A DNA stretch of 64,000 nucleotides from DASSUW01 sp963849695 (GTDB lineage Bacteria; Actinomycetota; Thermoleophilia; Solirubrobacterales; Solirubrobacteraceae), in NCBI GenBank assembly GCA_963849695.1, contig CAWKIT010000026.1, positions 127,610 through 191,609 on the forward strand, in the 5' to 3' direction. The notes beneath the pieces are model-generated. The model had not been told where the DNA came from and did not search any database. It was given only the letters and a program-made list of their open reading frames with translations. Positions 8,168 through 16,702 of the stretch are shown here, piece by piece. The position numbers and the translations under genes are program-made. Within the stretch, counting starts at the first letter, position 1; each line of letters starts with the position of its first letter.

Positions 8168-9292
8168 GTGACAGCGGCCTATCCTGCGGACGTGACCGAA
8201 CGCGATGCCGCCCCGGACCCCGAGGCCTGGGGCGAGGATCCGAAGCTGGTCGAGCTGCTGGGCGTGCAAGGAGCGGCCGAGTTCCGCTCTCTCCTCGACG
8301 GCTTCCCGGAGGCGGTCGGCGTGCTGTGGGCGCTGCGCGACGACCGCGGGCGGATCGTCGACTTCACGTTCGGCTACGGGAATCCCACGATGCTGCAGGC
8401 GTTCAGGATCCCGGCCGCCACGCGCGACCGCTACACGCTCCTCGAGGCGCTCCCGCGCATGCGCGACAGCCGCGCGTTCGACGACTACGTCCAGGTGTGC
8501 GAGACGGGTGTGCCGTGGGTCGCCGAGGTCACATACGACATGCCGTTCGGCGACGGCTACATGCTGGGGACGTTCGTGCACCGCACCGCCAGGCTCGGCG
8601 ACGGGCTCATCAACTTCCTCACCGACGTCACCGAGCACCGGCGCATGGAGGCCGAGCTGCGCAACTACGCCGACGTCGTGGCGCACGACCTGAGCGAGCC
8701 GATCGCGGGCATCACGATGCTCGTCGGGCTGCTCGAGCGCCGCGCTGCGGAGCCGCCGTCGCCAGCCGTCCTGCGGCAGCTGCGGTCGAGCGCGGAGCGC
8801 GCGCGCGACCTCATCGACGGCGTGCTCGTCTACGCGCGCGCCGGCGAGCTGAGCAGCGAGCCGGTCAGGCTCGACGAGCTGGTGACCCAGGTCGCCGAGG
8901 ACCTCCGCGGACGGCTCGACGAGGCGGGCGCGACGCTCGAGGTGCGCGAGCTGCCGGAGGTCCAGGGCGACCCGCGGCAGCTGCGGCGCGTGCTGCAGAA
9001 CCTGCTCGCGAACGCGGTGAAGTTCCGCGGCGACGCGCCGCCGCGGATCGACGTCTCGTCGGTCCCCGACAGCCAGGAATGGGTCGTGACGATGCGCGAC
9101 AACGGCCTCGGCGTCGACCCCGTCGAGGCGAGCCGGATCTTCAGCATGTTCTCGCGCGCGAACGAGCAGATCGACGGCGCGGGGATCGGGCTCGCCGTGT
9201 GCCGGCGCATCATCGAGGCCCACGGCGGGCGGATCTGGGTCGAGCCTGCCGACGGCGGCGGGAGCGCGTTCCGCTTCACGCTCCCGCGCTGA
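8168..9292 (+). CDS. PAS-domain sensor histidine kinase (soluble)
   Basis: A 374-aa kinase without membrane segments. A PAS-like sensor occupies about residues 40-155, then a HisKA domain with H173 in VVAHDLSEPI, then an HATPase with NLLANAVKF (N box), MRDNGLGVD (G1) and GAGIGLAVCRRI (G2). The layout resembles phytochrome-type soluble kinases. The first GTG (8168) has no clear ribosome site; a second GTG at 8192 (VTERDAAP) is equally possible. There is no adjacent response regulator, so it is an orphan, or it signals to one of the regulators at 29 or 33 kb. Confidence 0.88.
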   Translation: MTAAYPADVTERDAAPDPEAWGEDPKLVELLGVQGAAEFRSLLDGFPEAVGVLWALRDDRGRIVDFTFGYGNPTMLQAFRIPAATRDRYTLLEALPRMRDSRAFDDYVQVCETGVPWVAEVTYDMPFGDGYMLGTFVHRTARLGDGLINFLTDVTEHRRMEAELRNYADVVAHDLSEPIAGITMLVGLLERRAAEPPSPAVLRQLRSSAERARDLIDGVLVYARAGELSSEPVRLDELVTQVAEDLRGRLDEAGATLEVRELPEVQGDPRQLRRVLQNLLANAVKFRGDAPPRIDVSSVPDSQEWVVTMRDNGLGVDPVEASRIFSMFSRANEQIDGAGIGLAVCRRIIEAHGGRIWVEPADGGGSAFRFTLPR

Positions 9293-9315
9293 TGGTTGCC
9301 TGGCACCATGGCTCC

Positions 9316-9740
9316 ATGCCAACCAGCCTCGTCCACACCTGCCTTCGCGCCCGCGACATCGACGCGTCGCTGCGCTTCTATCGCGCGCTCGGCTTCGAGG
9401 AGCGCGGGCGCCTGAACTTCGAGTCGGCCTACAACGTCTACATGGGCCTGCCGGACGACGGCGACCGGCTCGAGCTCACCGTCAACGTCGGCCGTGAGGA
9501 GCCCTACGAGCTCGGCGACGGCTACAACCACTTCGCGGTCACCGTCGAAAGCATCGAGGACGGCGCTCGCGCGGCTGGCGGAGCATCGGGGTCGAGCCGG
9601 AGAAGCCGCCGTACCATCCCGGCGGCCGCGAGGACCTGCCGCTGATCGCGTTCGTCGCCGATCCGGACGGCTACCGCGTGGAGCTCATCGACGGCGGCGC
9701 GTTCCCGACGCCCCAGGACGGGCCTCACCCGGCGTCGTGA
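9316..9740 (+). pseudogene. VOC/glyoxalase-family protein, interrupted by a frameshift
   Basis: The reading starts at ATG 9316 (MPTSLVHTCLRARDIDASL ... ELGDGYNHFAVTVE), a glyoxalase-I-like half with betaalphabetabetabeta spacing. After about 9560-9580 the family sequence continues in another frame (IGVEPEKPPYHPGG ... FVADPDGYRVELID) to TGA at 9738. The net change equals one missing base (or two extra). Without it, the product would be an approximately 141-aa lactoylglutathione lyase-like metalloenzyme. Both halves remain well conserved, so a sequencing indel is as likely as a real mutation. Confidence 0.75.
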
Positions 9741-9881
9741 CGCCAGGCCGGGCGGCTCGTCGCCCTGGTGGACGGCCTCGCACAGCATGCGATCGTCGCT
9801 CCCGACGTGACCACGCCCGCCCGCCAGCGCAAGCTCCTCGCGGCGCACCTGGAGTCGGTCACTGCGATACCGCGATCCTGA
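9741..9881 (+). pseudogene. 3' remnant of a TetR-family regulator gene
   Basis: Directly after the VOC stop, the same frame reads about 46 codons with the typical TetR/AcrR C-terminus (AGRLVALVDGLAQHAIVAPD ... ARQRKLLAAHLESV) and ends at TGA 9879. There is no start and no HTH. The rest of the gene is gone, so this looks like the scar of a deletion. Confidence 0.6.
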
Positions 9882-9926
9882 TGGAATACCGTCGCAACAT
9901 CGCACCCGCGAAAGTGAGGAGCACGA

Positions 9927-10325
9927 ATGGAGCAGCACGACAACGTCGGGCGCATGCGCGACGCGCTGGAGATGTTCAACCACGGCGATCTGGATGCGTA
10001 TCGTGAGTACTTCGACGACGACGTTGTCTGGTTCGTCCGTGGGACGCATGACATGGCGGGCGCGTACCGAGGCATCGACGCGCTGTTCGACTACTTCGTG
10101 CGAGCGCGCCAGGTCACGGGCGGCTCTCTGCGTGTCGAGCCGATCGAGATCGTCGCCGGCGACCGGCACGCCGGCGTAGTCGCGAGAGTGCGGGGAAGCC
10201 GTGTTGACGGGCGCACGCTCGACATCGAGATGACCGAGGCGTTCACGTTCACCGAGGACGGACTCGTGAAGGAGTTCTGGGCGCTCGCCGCCGAACAGCC
10301 GGTGGTCGACGCGTTCTGGGACTGA
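9927..10325 (+). CDS. SnoaL-like (NTF2 fold) protein 1
   Basis: A 132-aa small cone-barrel protein of the SnoaL/limonene-epoxide-hydrolase-like group. Recognisable elements are RDALEMFNHGDLDAYREYFDDDVVW, the YRGIDALFDYF turn and the C-terminal EFWALAAEQPVVDAFW. Proteins of this fold are isomerases, hydrolases or polyketide cyclases, but many have no known activity. The ATG follows GTGAGGAG by a normal distance. A second homologous copy starts 17 bp after its stop, so the pair is probably co-transcribed. Confidence 0.85.
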   Translation: MEQHDNVGRMRDALEMFNHGDLDAYREYFDDDVVWFVRGTHDMAGAYRGIDALFDYFVRARQVTGGSLRVEPIEIVAGDRHAGVVARVRGSRVDGRTLDIEMTEAFTFTEDGLVKEFWALAAEQPVVDAFWD

Positions 10326-10342
10326 CGACCGAGGACTGCCAC

Positions 10343-10741
10343 ATGAACCCCACCCACCCCAACGCAATCAAGCTGCGCGACGCGATCGATGCCATCAACC
10401 GCGGCTCACTCGACGTGAGCGACGCGTTCGCGCCCGACCTCGTCTGGCGGATCGTCGGCAACCACCCGCTGGCCGGCGACCACCGTGGCCTGGACAGCTG
10501 GCGCGATCTGATGCGCAGACGCTCGCAGCTCACCGGCGGCACCTACCGTCCGCAGCCGCAGGCGTGGCTGGGGAGCGACCGCTACGTCTTCTGCTTCCTC
10601 AGGCTGACCGCTCAGCGCGACGACGGCCGCGAGATCGACACCTCGCACGTCGCGGTGTTCCGGCTGGGCGAGGACGGGCTCGCCCACGAGTTCTGGGACG
10701 TCAGCAGCGACCAGCAGGCCGAGGACGCCTTCTGGGCCTGA
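10343..10741 (+). CDS. SnoaL-like (NTF2 fold) protein 2
   Basis: A 132-aa paralogue of the preceding gene, with identical length and parallel motifs (LRDAIDAINRGSLDV ... FAPDLVWRIVGNHPLAG, HRGLDSWRDLM, EFWDVSSDQQAEDAFW). The two have diverged considerably, so the duplication is old. They could form a heterodimer, since this fold usually dimerises. The stop codon lies at the junction with a GH1 gene tail. No catalytic residues can be assigned. Confidence 0.85.
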   Translation: MNPTHPNAIKLRDAIDAINRGSLDVSDAFAPDLVWRIVGNHPLAGDHRGLDSWRDLMRRRSQLTGGTYRPQPQAWLGSDRYVFCFLRLTAQRDDGREIDTSHVAVFRLGEDGLAHEFWDVSSDQQAEDAFWA

Positions 10742-10815
10742 GCAGTAGCCGCACGCCCAAGCGCAGCGCCCTCTGGTACCGCGACCTGATCGAAGACGTC
10801 CGCCGTGGTCGCTGA
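10741..10815 (+). pseudogene. 3' tail of a GH1 beta-glucosidase gene
   Basis: About 24 codons read SRTPKRSALWYRDLIED and end at TGA 10813. The RTPK-S-WY pattern is the usual C-terminal end of GH1 beta-glucosidases. The body of the gene is missing upstream, where the SnoaL gene abuts. The tail overlaps the GTG that opens the GH5 frame, which suggests a former GH1-GH5 operon. Confidence 0.5.
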
Positions 10816-11690
10816 GCTGCGCCGCGGGATCAACCTTGCGGGCGTGTTCGATCGCCGCGACGATAGTCCCGGCTGGCCGATTCGCGCTCGAGCACTTGGC
10901 GGCGATCGCCGACGCGGGGTTCACCGCCGTGCGCTTGCCGGTGCGCTGGTGGGGCCGTACCGCTGAGTTGCTGGCCGCGGTCGGCGACCTCGTCGACACC
11001 GCCTGGTCTCACGGGCTGGCCGTCGTGGTCACGATGCACCACGCTGACGCCGTCTGCGACGACCCGCTTGGCTCCGCCGCTCCCCTCGCCGCGATGTGGC
11101 GGCGCATCGCCGGACAGTTCGCAGCGGCGGAGGGCGCGCTCGCGTTCGAGCTGCTCAACGAGCCGCGCCCGCCGATGACACCGGCCGGCTGGAACGCGCT
11201 TCTCCCCACCGTTCTGGACGGCGTGCGTGAAGTCGACCCCACCCGCGTCGTGATCGCGAGCGGTGCCGAGTCCGCCACCCTCGCCGGCCTGCAGCGGCTC
11301 GAGCTACCCCGCGACGAGCACCTGATCGCGACCCTCCATTACTACGAGCCGCTGCGCTTCACTCATCAGGGGGCGAGCTGGCAGCCCGGAGCGCAGCACT
11401 GGCTCGGCACGGGCTGGGGCACGCCTGCCGACCACGCCGCCGTGACCGCCGACCTGGAGGCCGCCGCCGGGTGGGCGCGCCGGCAGGGCGTGCCGCTGTA
11501 TGTCGGCGAGTTCGGCACGCTGGACAGGGCGGATCACGACTCCCGGGTCCGGTGGACGCGCTGGGTGCGGTACGAGCTCGACCGCCTCGGTCTCGCTTGG
11601 GCCTACTGGGACTTCGCGACCGACTTCGGCGTCTACGACCGGCACCGCCGCACATGGCGGCCCGAGCTCCTCGAGGCCTTGACGGGCTGA
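10805..11690 (+). pseudogene. GH5-family glycosidase (cellulase-like), frame change near the 5' end
   Basis: The GH5 N-terminus LRRGINLAGVFDRRDDSPGWP is read from GTG 10805. The family sequence then continues in another frame from about 10885 (RFALEHLAAIADAGFTAVRLPVRW) to the stop at 11690, a net +1 shift. The body has the acid/base glutamate in FELLNEPRP, the HYYEPLRFTHQG segment, and the nucleophile glutamate in LYVGEFG. It lacks a signal peptide, so an intracellular beta-glucanase or oligosaccharide hydrolase is likely. A protein could also start at 10836 in the main frame, but it would lose the first beta strand. Confidence 0.8.
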
Positions 11691-11703
11691 TCAGCCGTCC
11701 CGT

Positions 11704-12987
11704 TCATCGTGGGTTGCGGCGCTGACGCGCGCGCCGCACGCCGACGGTCACGGGGCCGGCGGCGGGGTCGACTGCGGTCATCCATTGCGTGCGAAGCGCG
11801 GCGGAGCGCCCGGGCATCACGCGCGGCAGGCGGCCGGACCATAGGCGACGTCCGTCCTGGGTGATCTCGACTCGCGGCCAGATCAGTTCGCGGCGGGCGC
11901 GCAGGAGGAAACGGCCGCGTGACGGGGCCTGGGGTGCCGTGACGGCGTTGGGCGCGATCCAGTGCAGCGGCTCGGCGCACCGGATCGGGATCGGCGGACG
12001 CGGCCACGGCTGACCTTCCAGGTGGGCGACGACGCCTTCGGTGACGTGGTGGCCGCTGAGTGCCGCGACGTCGGCGGTCTCGGCGCCGTGCAGGAGGTTG
12101 CCGGCGGCGAAGACGCCGGGGCGCGCGGTGTGCTGGCCGGGGCCGACGCGGGGGCCGCGGGTTCCCTCGTCGAGGTCGATGCCGCCGAGGACGGCGAGCT
12201 CGTGGTCGGGGATCCAGTCGGCGGTGAAGACGACGAGGTCGCACGCGAGCCGGCGTTGAGCGCCGGTGCCGAGGTCCTTCACGGTCACGGCTTCGACCCG
12301 GCGACGACCGTGGATCTCGGTCACGGCGGTGCGCGTGAGCAGCGGCGTCCTGAAGCGCAGCGCGGCGCCGGCGCGGAAGGCGGCGAAGGTCTGGTGGTGC
12401 GCTTGGGTCGTCACCATCGCGGTGGCCTTGGCGCCGCCGTGTTCGAGAGTGAGCAGGGAGGAGAAGCTGACGTGCTCGGCGCCGACGACGACGGCGCGCC
12501 GGCCGGGGGCCTCGCCCAGCAGGTAGACGAGCTGCTGGAGCATGCTGGTGGTCATGACGCCCTGGGGGCGGCTGCCGGCCACGAAGCGCGCTGCGCGCGG
12601 GCGCTCGCGGCAGCCCGAGGCGAGGACGACGGCGCGGGCGCGCAGCCGGCGCCTTCCGGACGGGCTCGTGGTCTCCAGGGCGCCGTCGGACGTCCACCCG
12701 GTCGCCTGCGTGGCGGTACGCAGCTCGGCGCCGGCGTTGCATGCCTGCTCGGTCAGGCGGGCGGCGTAGTCGGGGCCGGACATGATGCGGTGCAGGTCGC
12801 GGATGCCGAAGCCCTGATGCCGGGCGTGGCGAGGTATGCCGCCGGTCTCGTGCTCGCGCTCGACGACCACGACGCTGCCCGCGCCGGCGCGGCGCAGGGC
12901 GGTGGCGGCGGTGAGGCCGGCGGGCCCGCCGCCGACGATCGCGACGTCGACGTCGTCGGTGGGGATGTCGTGCGCGGCGGGGCTCAT
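11704..12987 (-). CDS. FAD-dependent oxidoreductase, GlpB/opine-oxidase-like partner subunit
   Basis: A 427-aa flavoprotein. The FAD-binding Rossmann motif is VAIVGGGPAGLTAA near residue 15, followed by GGIPRHARHQGFGIRDL. A second dinucleotide region (GRRAVVVGAEHVSF) lies mid-protein, and a late GVFAAGNLLHG closes the FAD site. Start ATG 12987 overlaps the stop of the upstream gene (ATGA). Such proteins pair with a GlpA-like subunit in alternative glycerol-3-phosphate dehydrogenases and related amino-acid/opine oxidases. The C-terminal approximately 100 residues are extra and basic. The substrate is not visible. Confidence 0.85.
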   Translation of the reverse strand: MSPAAHDIPTDDVDVAIVGGGPAGLTAATALRRAGAGSVVVVEREHETGGIPRHARHQGFGIRDLHRIMSGPDYAARLTEQACNAGAELRTATQATGWTSDGALETTSPSGRRRLRARAVVLASGCRERPRAARFVAGSRPQGVMTTSMLQQLVYLLGEAPGRRAVVVGAEHVSFSSLLTLEHGGAKATAMVTTQAHHQTFAAFRAGAALRFRTPLLTRTAVTEIHGRRRVEAVTVKDLGTGAQRRLACDLVVFTADWIPDHELAVLGGIDLDEGTRGPRVGPGQHTARPGVFAAGNLLHGAETADVAALSGHHVTEGVVAHLEGQPWPRPPIPIRCAEPLHWIAPNAVTAPQAPSRGRFLLRARRELIWPRVEITQDGRRLWSGRLPRVMPGRSAALRTQWMTAVDPAAGPVTVGVRRARQRRNPR

Positions 12988-14372
12988 GCGCGCTGGTCGG
13001 CGGTGACGGCGGAGTGCTCCGCGAGCGCGCCGGCGACGTGCGCGCCGCAGTAGAAGCCCTGGCAGCGGCCCATCAGGACCCGGGTGCGGCGGCGCAGGCC
13101 GTCGAGGTCGGCGGGCGGGATCGGGCTGCGGGCGGCGTCGCGGATCTCGCCGCGGGTGACTCGCTCGCAGAAGCAGACGATGTCGCCGTAGGCGGCGTCG
13201 CGGCGGATCTTCTCCGGCTCGGCGTAGGGGCGCGGAAAGGCTTCGCCGAGGTTGGGCATCCGTACCGCCGGCAATCCGCCGGGGCGTTCTCGCAGTGCCT
13301 CGCCGGCGGCGTCGAGGGCGTCGCGCACCCATTCGCCGAGCGCGAGCGCGCCGGTCAGGCCGGTGGAGCGCACGCCGCCGACGCAGACGTAGCCGTGCGA
13401 GCCGTCCGCGACGAGCTGGTAGTCGGCGTGCTCGGTCGCCGCGCGCAGCCCGGCGTAGGCGGCGGTCGCCTCGTAGGAGAGCAGCTCGGGCATGATCCGC
13501 TCGCCCTGGACGCGCAGGCCGGCCAGGCCCTCGGGAGTGGTGCGGGTTTCCGTCTTGTCCTCGATGTCGACGGCGGTCGGCCCGAGCATCACGTTGCCGA
13601 ACACCGTCGGCGCCACGAGCACGCCCTTGGTCGTGGCGGTCGGGACCGGCAGCAGGACGTGGTTGACGAGCGGCCGGCTGAGCTTGTCGAAGACGATCAG
13701 CTCGCCGCGGCGCGGTGTGACGGTGAACCCGTCGTGGCCCGCCATGCGATGGATCTCGTCCGAGTACAGCCCGGCGGCGTTGATGACCCAGCGTGCCGTC
13801 AGCGCGCCTTGCGTCGAGTCGATCCGCCAGTGCCCGCCGTTCAGCCGGCGCAGGCCCGTGACCTGGGTGAAGCGGCGCAGCTCGACGCCGGCGAGGACGG
13901 CTTGGGTGGCGCAGGCCAGCGGCGGCGTCCACGGGCAGACGATGTACTCGTCGGGCACCTCCAGCGCGCCGAGCGCTCCGGGTCCGAGGTGCGGCTCGCG
14001 ACGGTACAGCTCGTCGACGCCGACCGGCGCAGTGCGGTGATAGCCGTTGCGGCGGGCGTTGTCTTCGATGGCGGGCAAGCGCTCGAGCTGCTCGTGGGTC
14101 CAGGCGACGAGCAGCGCGCCCGTGCGCTCGAGCGGGATACCGACGTCTTCGGCGTAGTCGAGCAGCAGGCCGTGGCCACGCGCGACGAGCTTGGCCTCCA
14201 TCGTGCCGGGCTTGGCGTCAAAGCCGGTGTGCAGGATCGCGGTGTTGGCCTTGCTGGTACCGGCGCCGACGTCGCCAGAATCCAGGAGCACGACGCGCAG
14301 TTCATAGCGCGCCAGCTCGCGAGCGACGGCGGCGCCGACGTCCCCGGCGCCGATGATCGCGATGTCGTAGAT
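12984..14372 (-). CDS. GlpA-like FAD dehydrogenase with C-terminal [2Fe-2S]-type cysteine domain
   Basis: The product has a DAO-type FAD domain. Its nucleotide motif IIGAGDVGAAVARELA is encoded around 14310-14365, followed by GAGTSKANTAILHTGFDAKPGTMEA. A BFD-like cysteine domain closes it (CFCERVT ... GRCQGFYCG). This is the GlpA plan: glycerol-3-phosphate (or similar) dehydrogenase, paired with the next gene. The start is a problem. In this frame no ATG, GTG or TTG exists between the upstream stop (14445-14447) and 14292, although the Rossmann motif is clearly coded. A frame error near 14370-14380 or an unusual start is implied, so the 5' boundary given is approximate. Confidence 0.82.
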   Translation of the reverse strand: MYDIAIIGAGDVGAAVARELARYELRVVLLDSGDVGAGTSKANTAILHTGFDAKPGTMEAKLVARGHGLLLDYAEDVGIPLERTGALLVAWTHEQLERLPAIEDNARRNGYHRTAPVGVDELYRREPHLGPGALGALEVPDEYIVCPWTPPLACATQAVLAGVELRRFTQVTGLRRLNGGHWRIDSTQGALTARWVINAAGLYSDEIHRMAGHDGFTVTPRRGELIVFDKLSRPLVNHVLLPVPTATTKGVLVAPTVFGNVMLGPTAVDIEDKTETRTTPEGLAGLRVQGERIMPELLSYEATAAYAGLRAATEHADYQLVADGSHGYVCVGGVRSTGLTGALALGEWVRDALDAAGEALRERPGGLPAVRMPNLGEAFPRPYAEPEKIRRDAAYGDIVCFCERVTRGEIRDAARSPIPPADLDGLRRRTRVLMGRCQGFYCGAHVAGALAEHSAVTADQRA

Positions 14373-14433
14373 CGTGGCCGGTGTTCGGTGACGGAGGCTC
14401 CCCCGACATCGACGGCTTCCCGGGTCGATCGCT

Positions 14434-15858
14434 CTACCCGGCCGTCAGCACTCGCTCGAGCAGCCGAACGTACTGACCGAGGTGCCGCGGGCCGAGGAAC
14501 AGGTCGCGCACCCGCGCCTGGGCGGCCTGGCCCATCCGCTCGGCGCCGTAGGGGTCGGCCAGCAACGCACTCAGCCGGCGCCCGAACCCGTCCAGGTCCT
14601 CGGCATCGACGAGCACACCGGTCTCGCCGTCCTCGATCTGGTCCTGGATCCCGCCCACACGGGAGGCGACGACCGGCCGCGCCTTCCACATCGCCTCCGC
14701 GACGGTCAGCCCGAAGCCCTCGGCGAGGCTCTTCTGGACGACGACGTCCGCGCGCCGCTGGAGCGCGTTGACCATCACCGCGTTCTCGTCCGGATCCTCC
14801 ATCGGGAGCAGCACCAGGTGGACGCGCCGGCGCACCGACGCCGGCAGCTCGCGCCACGCCTGCTCGGTCTCGGCGAGCACCTCGGCGCCCTCGGGGTCGT
14901 CGGCGACGGCGGCCACGTCCGGCCCCACGAGCGCGAGGTGCGGCTCACCGTCGGGCGCGACGTGCTCGGCGAACCCCGCGAGCACCCCGAGCGGGTCCTT
15001 GAGCCGGTCCCAGCGCGAGACCTGGGCGACGAGCGGCGTGTCGAGCCGCAGCTCCTCGTCCTGGATCAGCCGCGCCGTCCGCTGCACCTCGCCCATGCTC
15101 CCGTCGAGGCGCTGGAAGACCGCGCGCGGACGGTGCTCGTGGTCGGCCGCCAGCCCGGCCGCGCGCAGCACCGCCGTGACGCTCGTGTACGACATCGTCT
15201 CGTTCTTCGGAGCGAACGCGTCGATCGACGGCGGGATCAGCGTGATCTTGGAGGTGTCGAGCCCCTCCCAGCTGAAGCTCTTCCGCGAGAACACGTAGGC
15301 GGCGGCCGGCTCGACGTACGGGATCAGGAACCGCCATGCCTCGCGGGCGAGGTCGTTGGGGCTGTCGAGCCCGATGTGAGCGCGCCAGATCGTCGGCACT
15401 CCGGCCTCGACGAGCGCCGGCACCATGCCGGCCGTCTGGGGATCGTGCAGCAGCACGATGTCGTCGCGCTGCACTTGTTCGAGAAGCTGCTCGACGTTGG
15501 AGGCCGAGCGGGCCTCGTACGCCGCGCGCTCCGCCTCCCCCAGCGGCCCGCCGTCGCCGGCGTGGCCGTGCAGGCGGTTGTGCAGCCGCTTCGTCATATG
15601 GAAGAACTCGTCATCGCCCTCGATGACCGCCCATCGGGCATCGATGCCGGCACCGCGGACGTAGCCGATCAGCGATCGCAGCATCTCCGCCACGCCGCCG
15701 CCGCGCGCGGTCGAGTTGACCGTCCAGAACGTGCGCGAGCCGAGCAGCTCCCGCCCGCGCGCGATCGTGCGTTCGAACTGCGCCAGCCCGTCGGCCGTCA
15801 GCACCTCTCGGAAGCGCTCGGGCGCGAGGTTGGTGACCTCCTCGATGTCAAGTGGCAC
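14434..15858 (-). CDS. treT: Trehalose synthase, TreT type (GT4)
   Basis: A 474-aa glycosyltransferase with the TreT pattern. The N-terminal domain has the glycine-rich NDP/sugar loop STARGGGVAEML, then DDEFFHMTKRLHN and the IWRAHIGLDSPN segment. The C-terminal domain has SRWDRLKDPLGVL and the GT4 nucleotide signature QKSLAEGFGLTVAEAMWK. TreT joins NDP-glucose and glucose to trehalose in one step, and can run in reverse. GTG 15858 (VPLDIEEV) is preferred; a GTG at 15894 would add 12 residues. Trehalose would serve as an osmoprotectant, consistent with the stress genes further right. Confidence 0.85.
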   Translation of the reverse strand: MPLDIEEVTNLAPERFREVLTADGLAQFERTIARGRELLGSRTFWTVNSTARGGGVAEMLRSLIGYVRGAGIDARWAVIEGDDEFFHMTKRLHNRLHGHAGDGGPLGEAERAAYEARSASNVEQLLEQVQRDDIVLLHDPQTAGMVPALVEAGVPTIWRAHIGLDSPNDLAREAWRFLIPYVEPAAAYVFSRKSFSWEGLDTSKITLIPPSIDAFAPKNETMSYTSVTAVLRAAGLAADHEHRPRAVFQRLDGSMGEVQRTARLIQDEELRLDTPLVAQVSRWDRLKDPLGVLAGFAEHVAPDGEPHLALVGPDVAAVADDPEGAEVLAETEQAWRELPASVRRRVHLVLLPMEDPDENAVMVNALQRRADVVVQKSLAEGFGLTVAEAMWKARPVVASRVGGIQDQIEDGETGVLVDAEDLDGFGRRLSALLADPYGAERMGQAAQARVRDLFLGPRHLGQYVRLLERVLTAG

Positions 15859-15890
15859 GGCGCGAGCGTACCCGCGCCGGCTGAAAGTTG

Positions 15891-16682
15891 TCACCTGGGT
15901 GCCGGGTGAGCGCGGCAGAACGTGCGGACGGCGTCGTTGAACGCCTCGGGCTGCTCCAGGTTGCTCACGTGGCCGGCGCCGGGGATCACGACCAGCTCGC
16001 TGTTCGGGATCGCCCGCTGGAGCTCGTGAGCGATTCCGAGCGGCGACCGCGCGTCCAGCTCGCCCCAGAGCAGCAGGGTCGGCACCGCGATGCGCGGCAG
16101 GAGGTCGCGCTGGTCGGTCTGCGCCATCACCAGTAGCGCCGTGCGCATGCTCTCGCGGCGGACGTCGGCGGCCATCTGCTCGAGCAGCGGCACGAGCTCG
16201 GACGGAGGGTCGCCGGCGAACAGGCCGGGGAGCGTGGGGTCGAACGTGTCGGCGGCGAGGCTCTGCCGCAAGCTCTCGACCCGGGCCTGCACCTCCCGCT
16301 CCGGCAGCGACCCCTTCCAGCCGGCGTAGGTGTCGGCGAGGATCAGCGTCGCGACGAGCCCGGGATGGCGGCGGTAGAGCTCCTGGGCGACCGTGCCGCC
16401 CCAGGACAGACCCGCAACATGCGCCGGCCCGAGCGCGAGCGCCTCGATCAGCGCCGCGAGGCAGTCCGCGTAGTCGGCCATCGCGAACGTCGCCGGCACG
16501 TCCGAGGAGCGGCCCGCCCCGGGCTCGTCCCAGGCCACCACCGTGAACTCATCGGCCAGCGCCGCGAGCTGCGGACGCCACATCCGGGCATCCACCGCGC
16601 CGCCGTGCACCAGGACCAGCGGCGGCCCCTCGCCGGCGCGCTCGTAGGCGATCTCGAGCCCGTTCGCTTGAACGACCGGCAC
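15891..16682 (-). CDS. Alpha/beta-fold hydrolase
   Basis: A 263-aa soluble hydrolase. The oxyanion motif is HGGAVDARMW (26-35), the nucleophile S93 lies in GLSWGG, and the acid D (GELDARSP) and H (GAGHVSNLEQP) complete the triad. It resembles 3-oxoadipate enol-lactonase and haloperoxidase-like esterases. A role in aromatic degradation together with the QuiC operon is possible but unsupported. It follows the TetR gene (16703) in the same direction with a 20-bp gap and may be controlled by it. Confidence 0.88.
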   Translation of the reverse strand: MPVVQANGLEIAYERAGEGPPLVLVHGGAVDARMWRPQLAALADEFTVVAWDEPGAGRSSDVPATFAMADYADCLAALIEALALGPAHVAGLSWGGTVAQELYRRHPGLVATLILADTYAGWKGSLPEREVQARVESLRQSLAADTFDPTLPGLFAGDPPSELVPLLEQMAADVRRESMRTALLVMAQTDQRDLLPRIAVPTLLLWGELDARSPLGIAHELQRAIPNSELVVIPGAGHVSNLEQPEAFNDAVRTFCRAHPAPR

Positions 16683-16702
16683 CGCCGCAACCTAGCTGTT
16701 CT

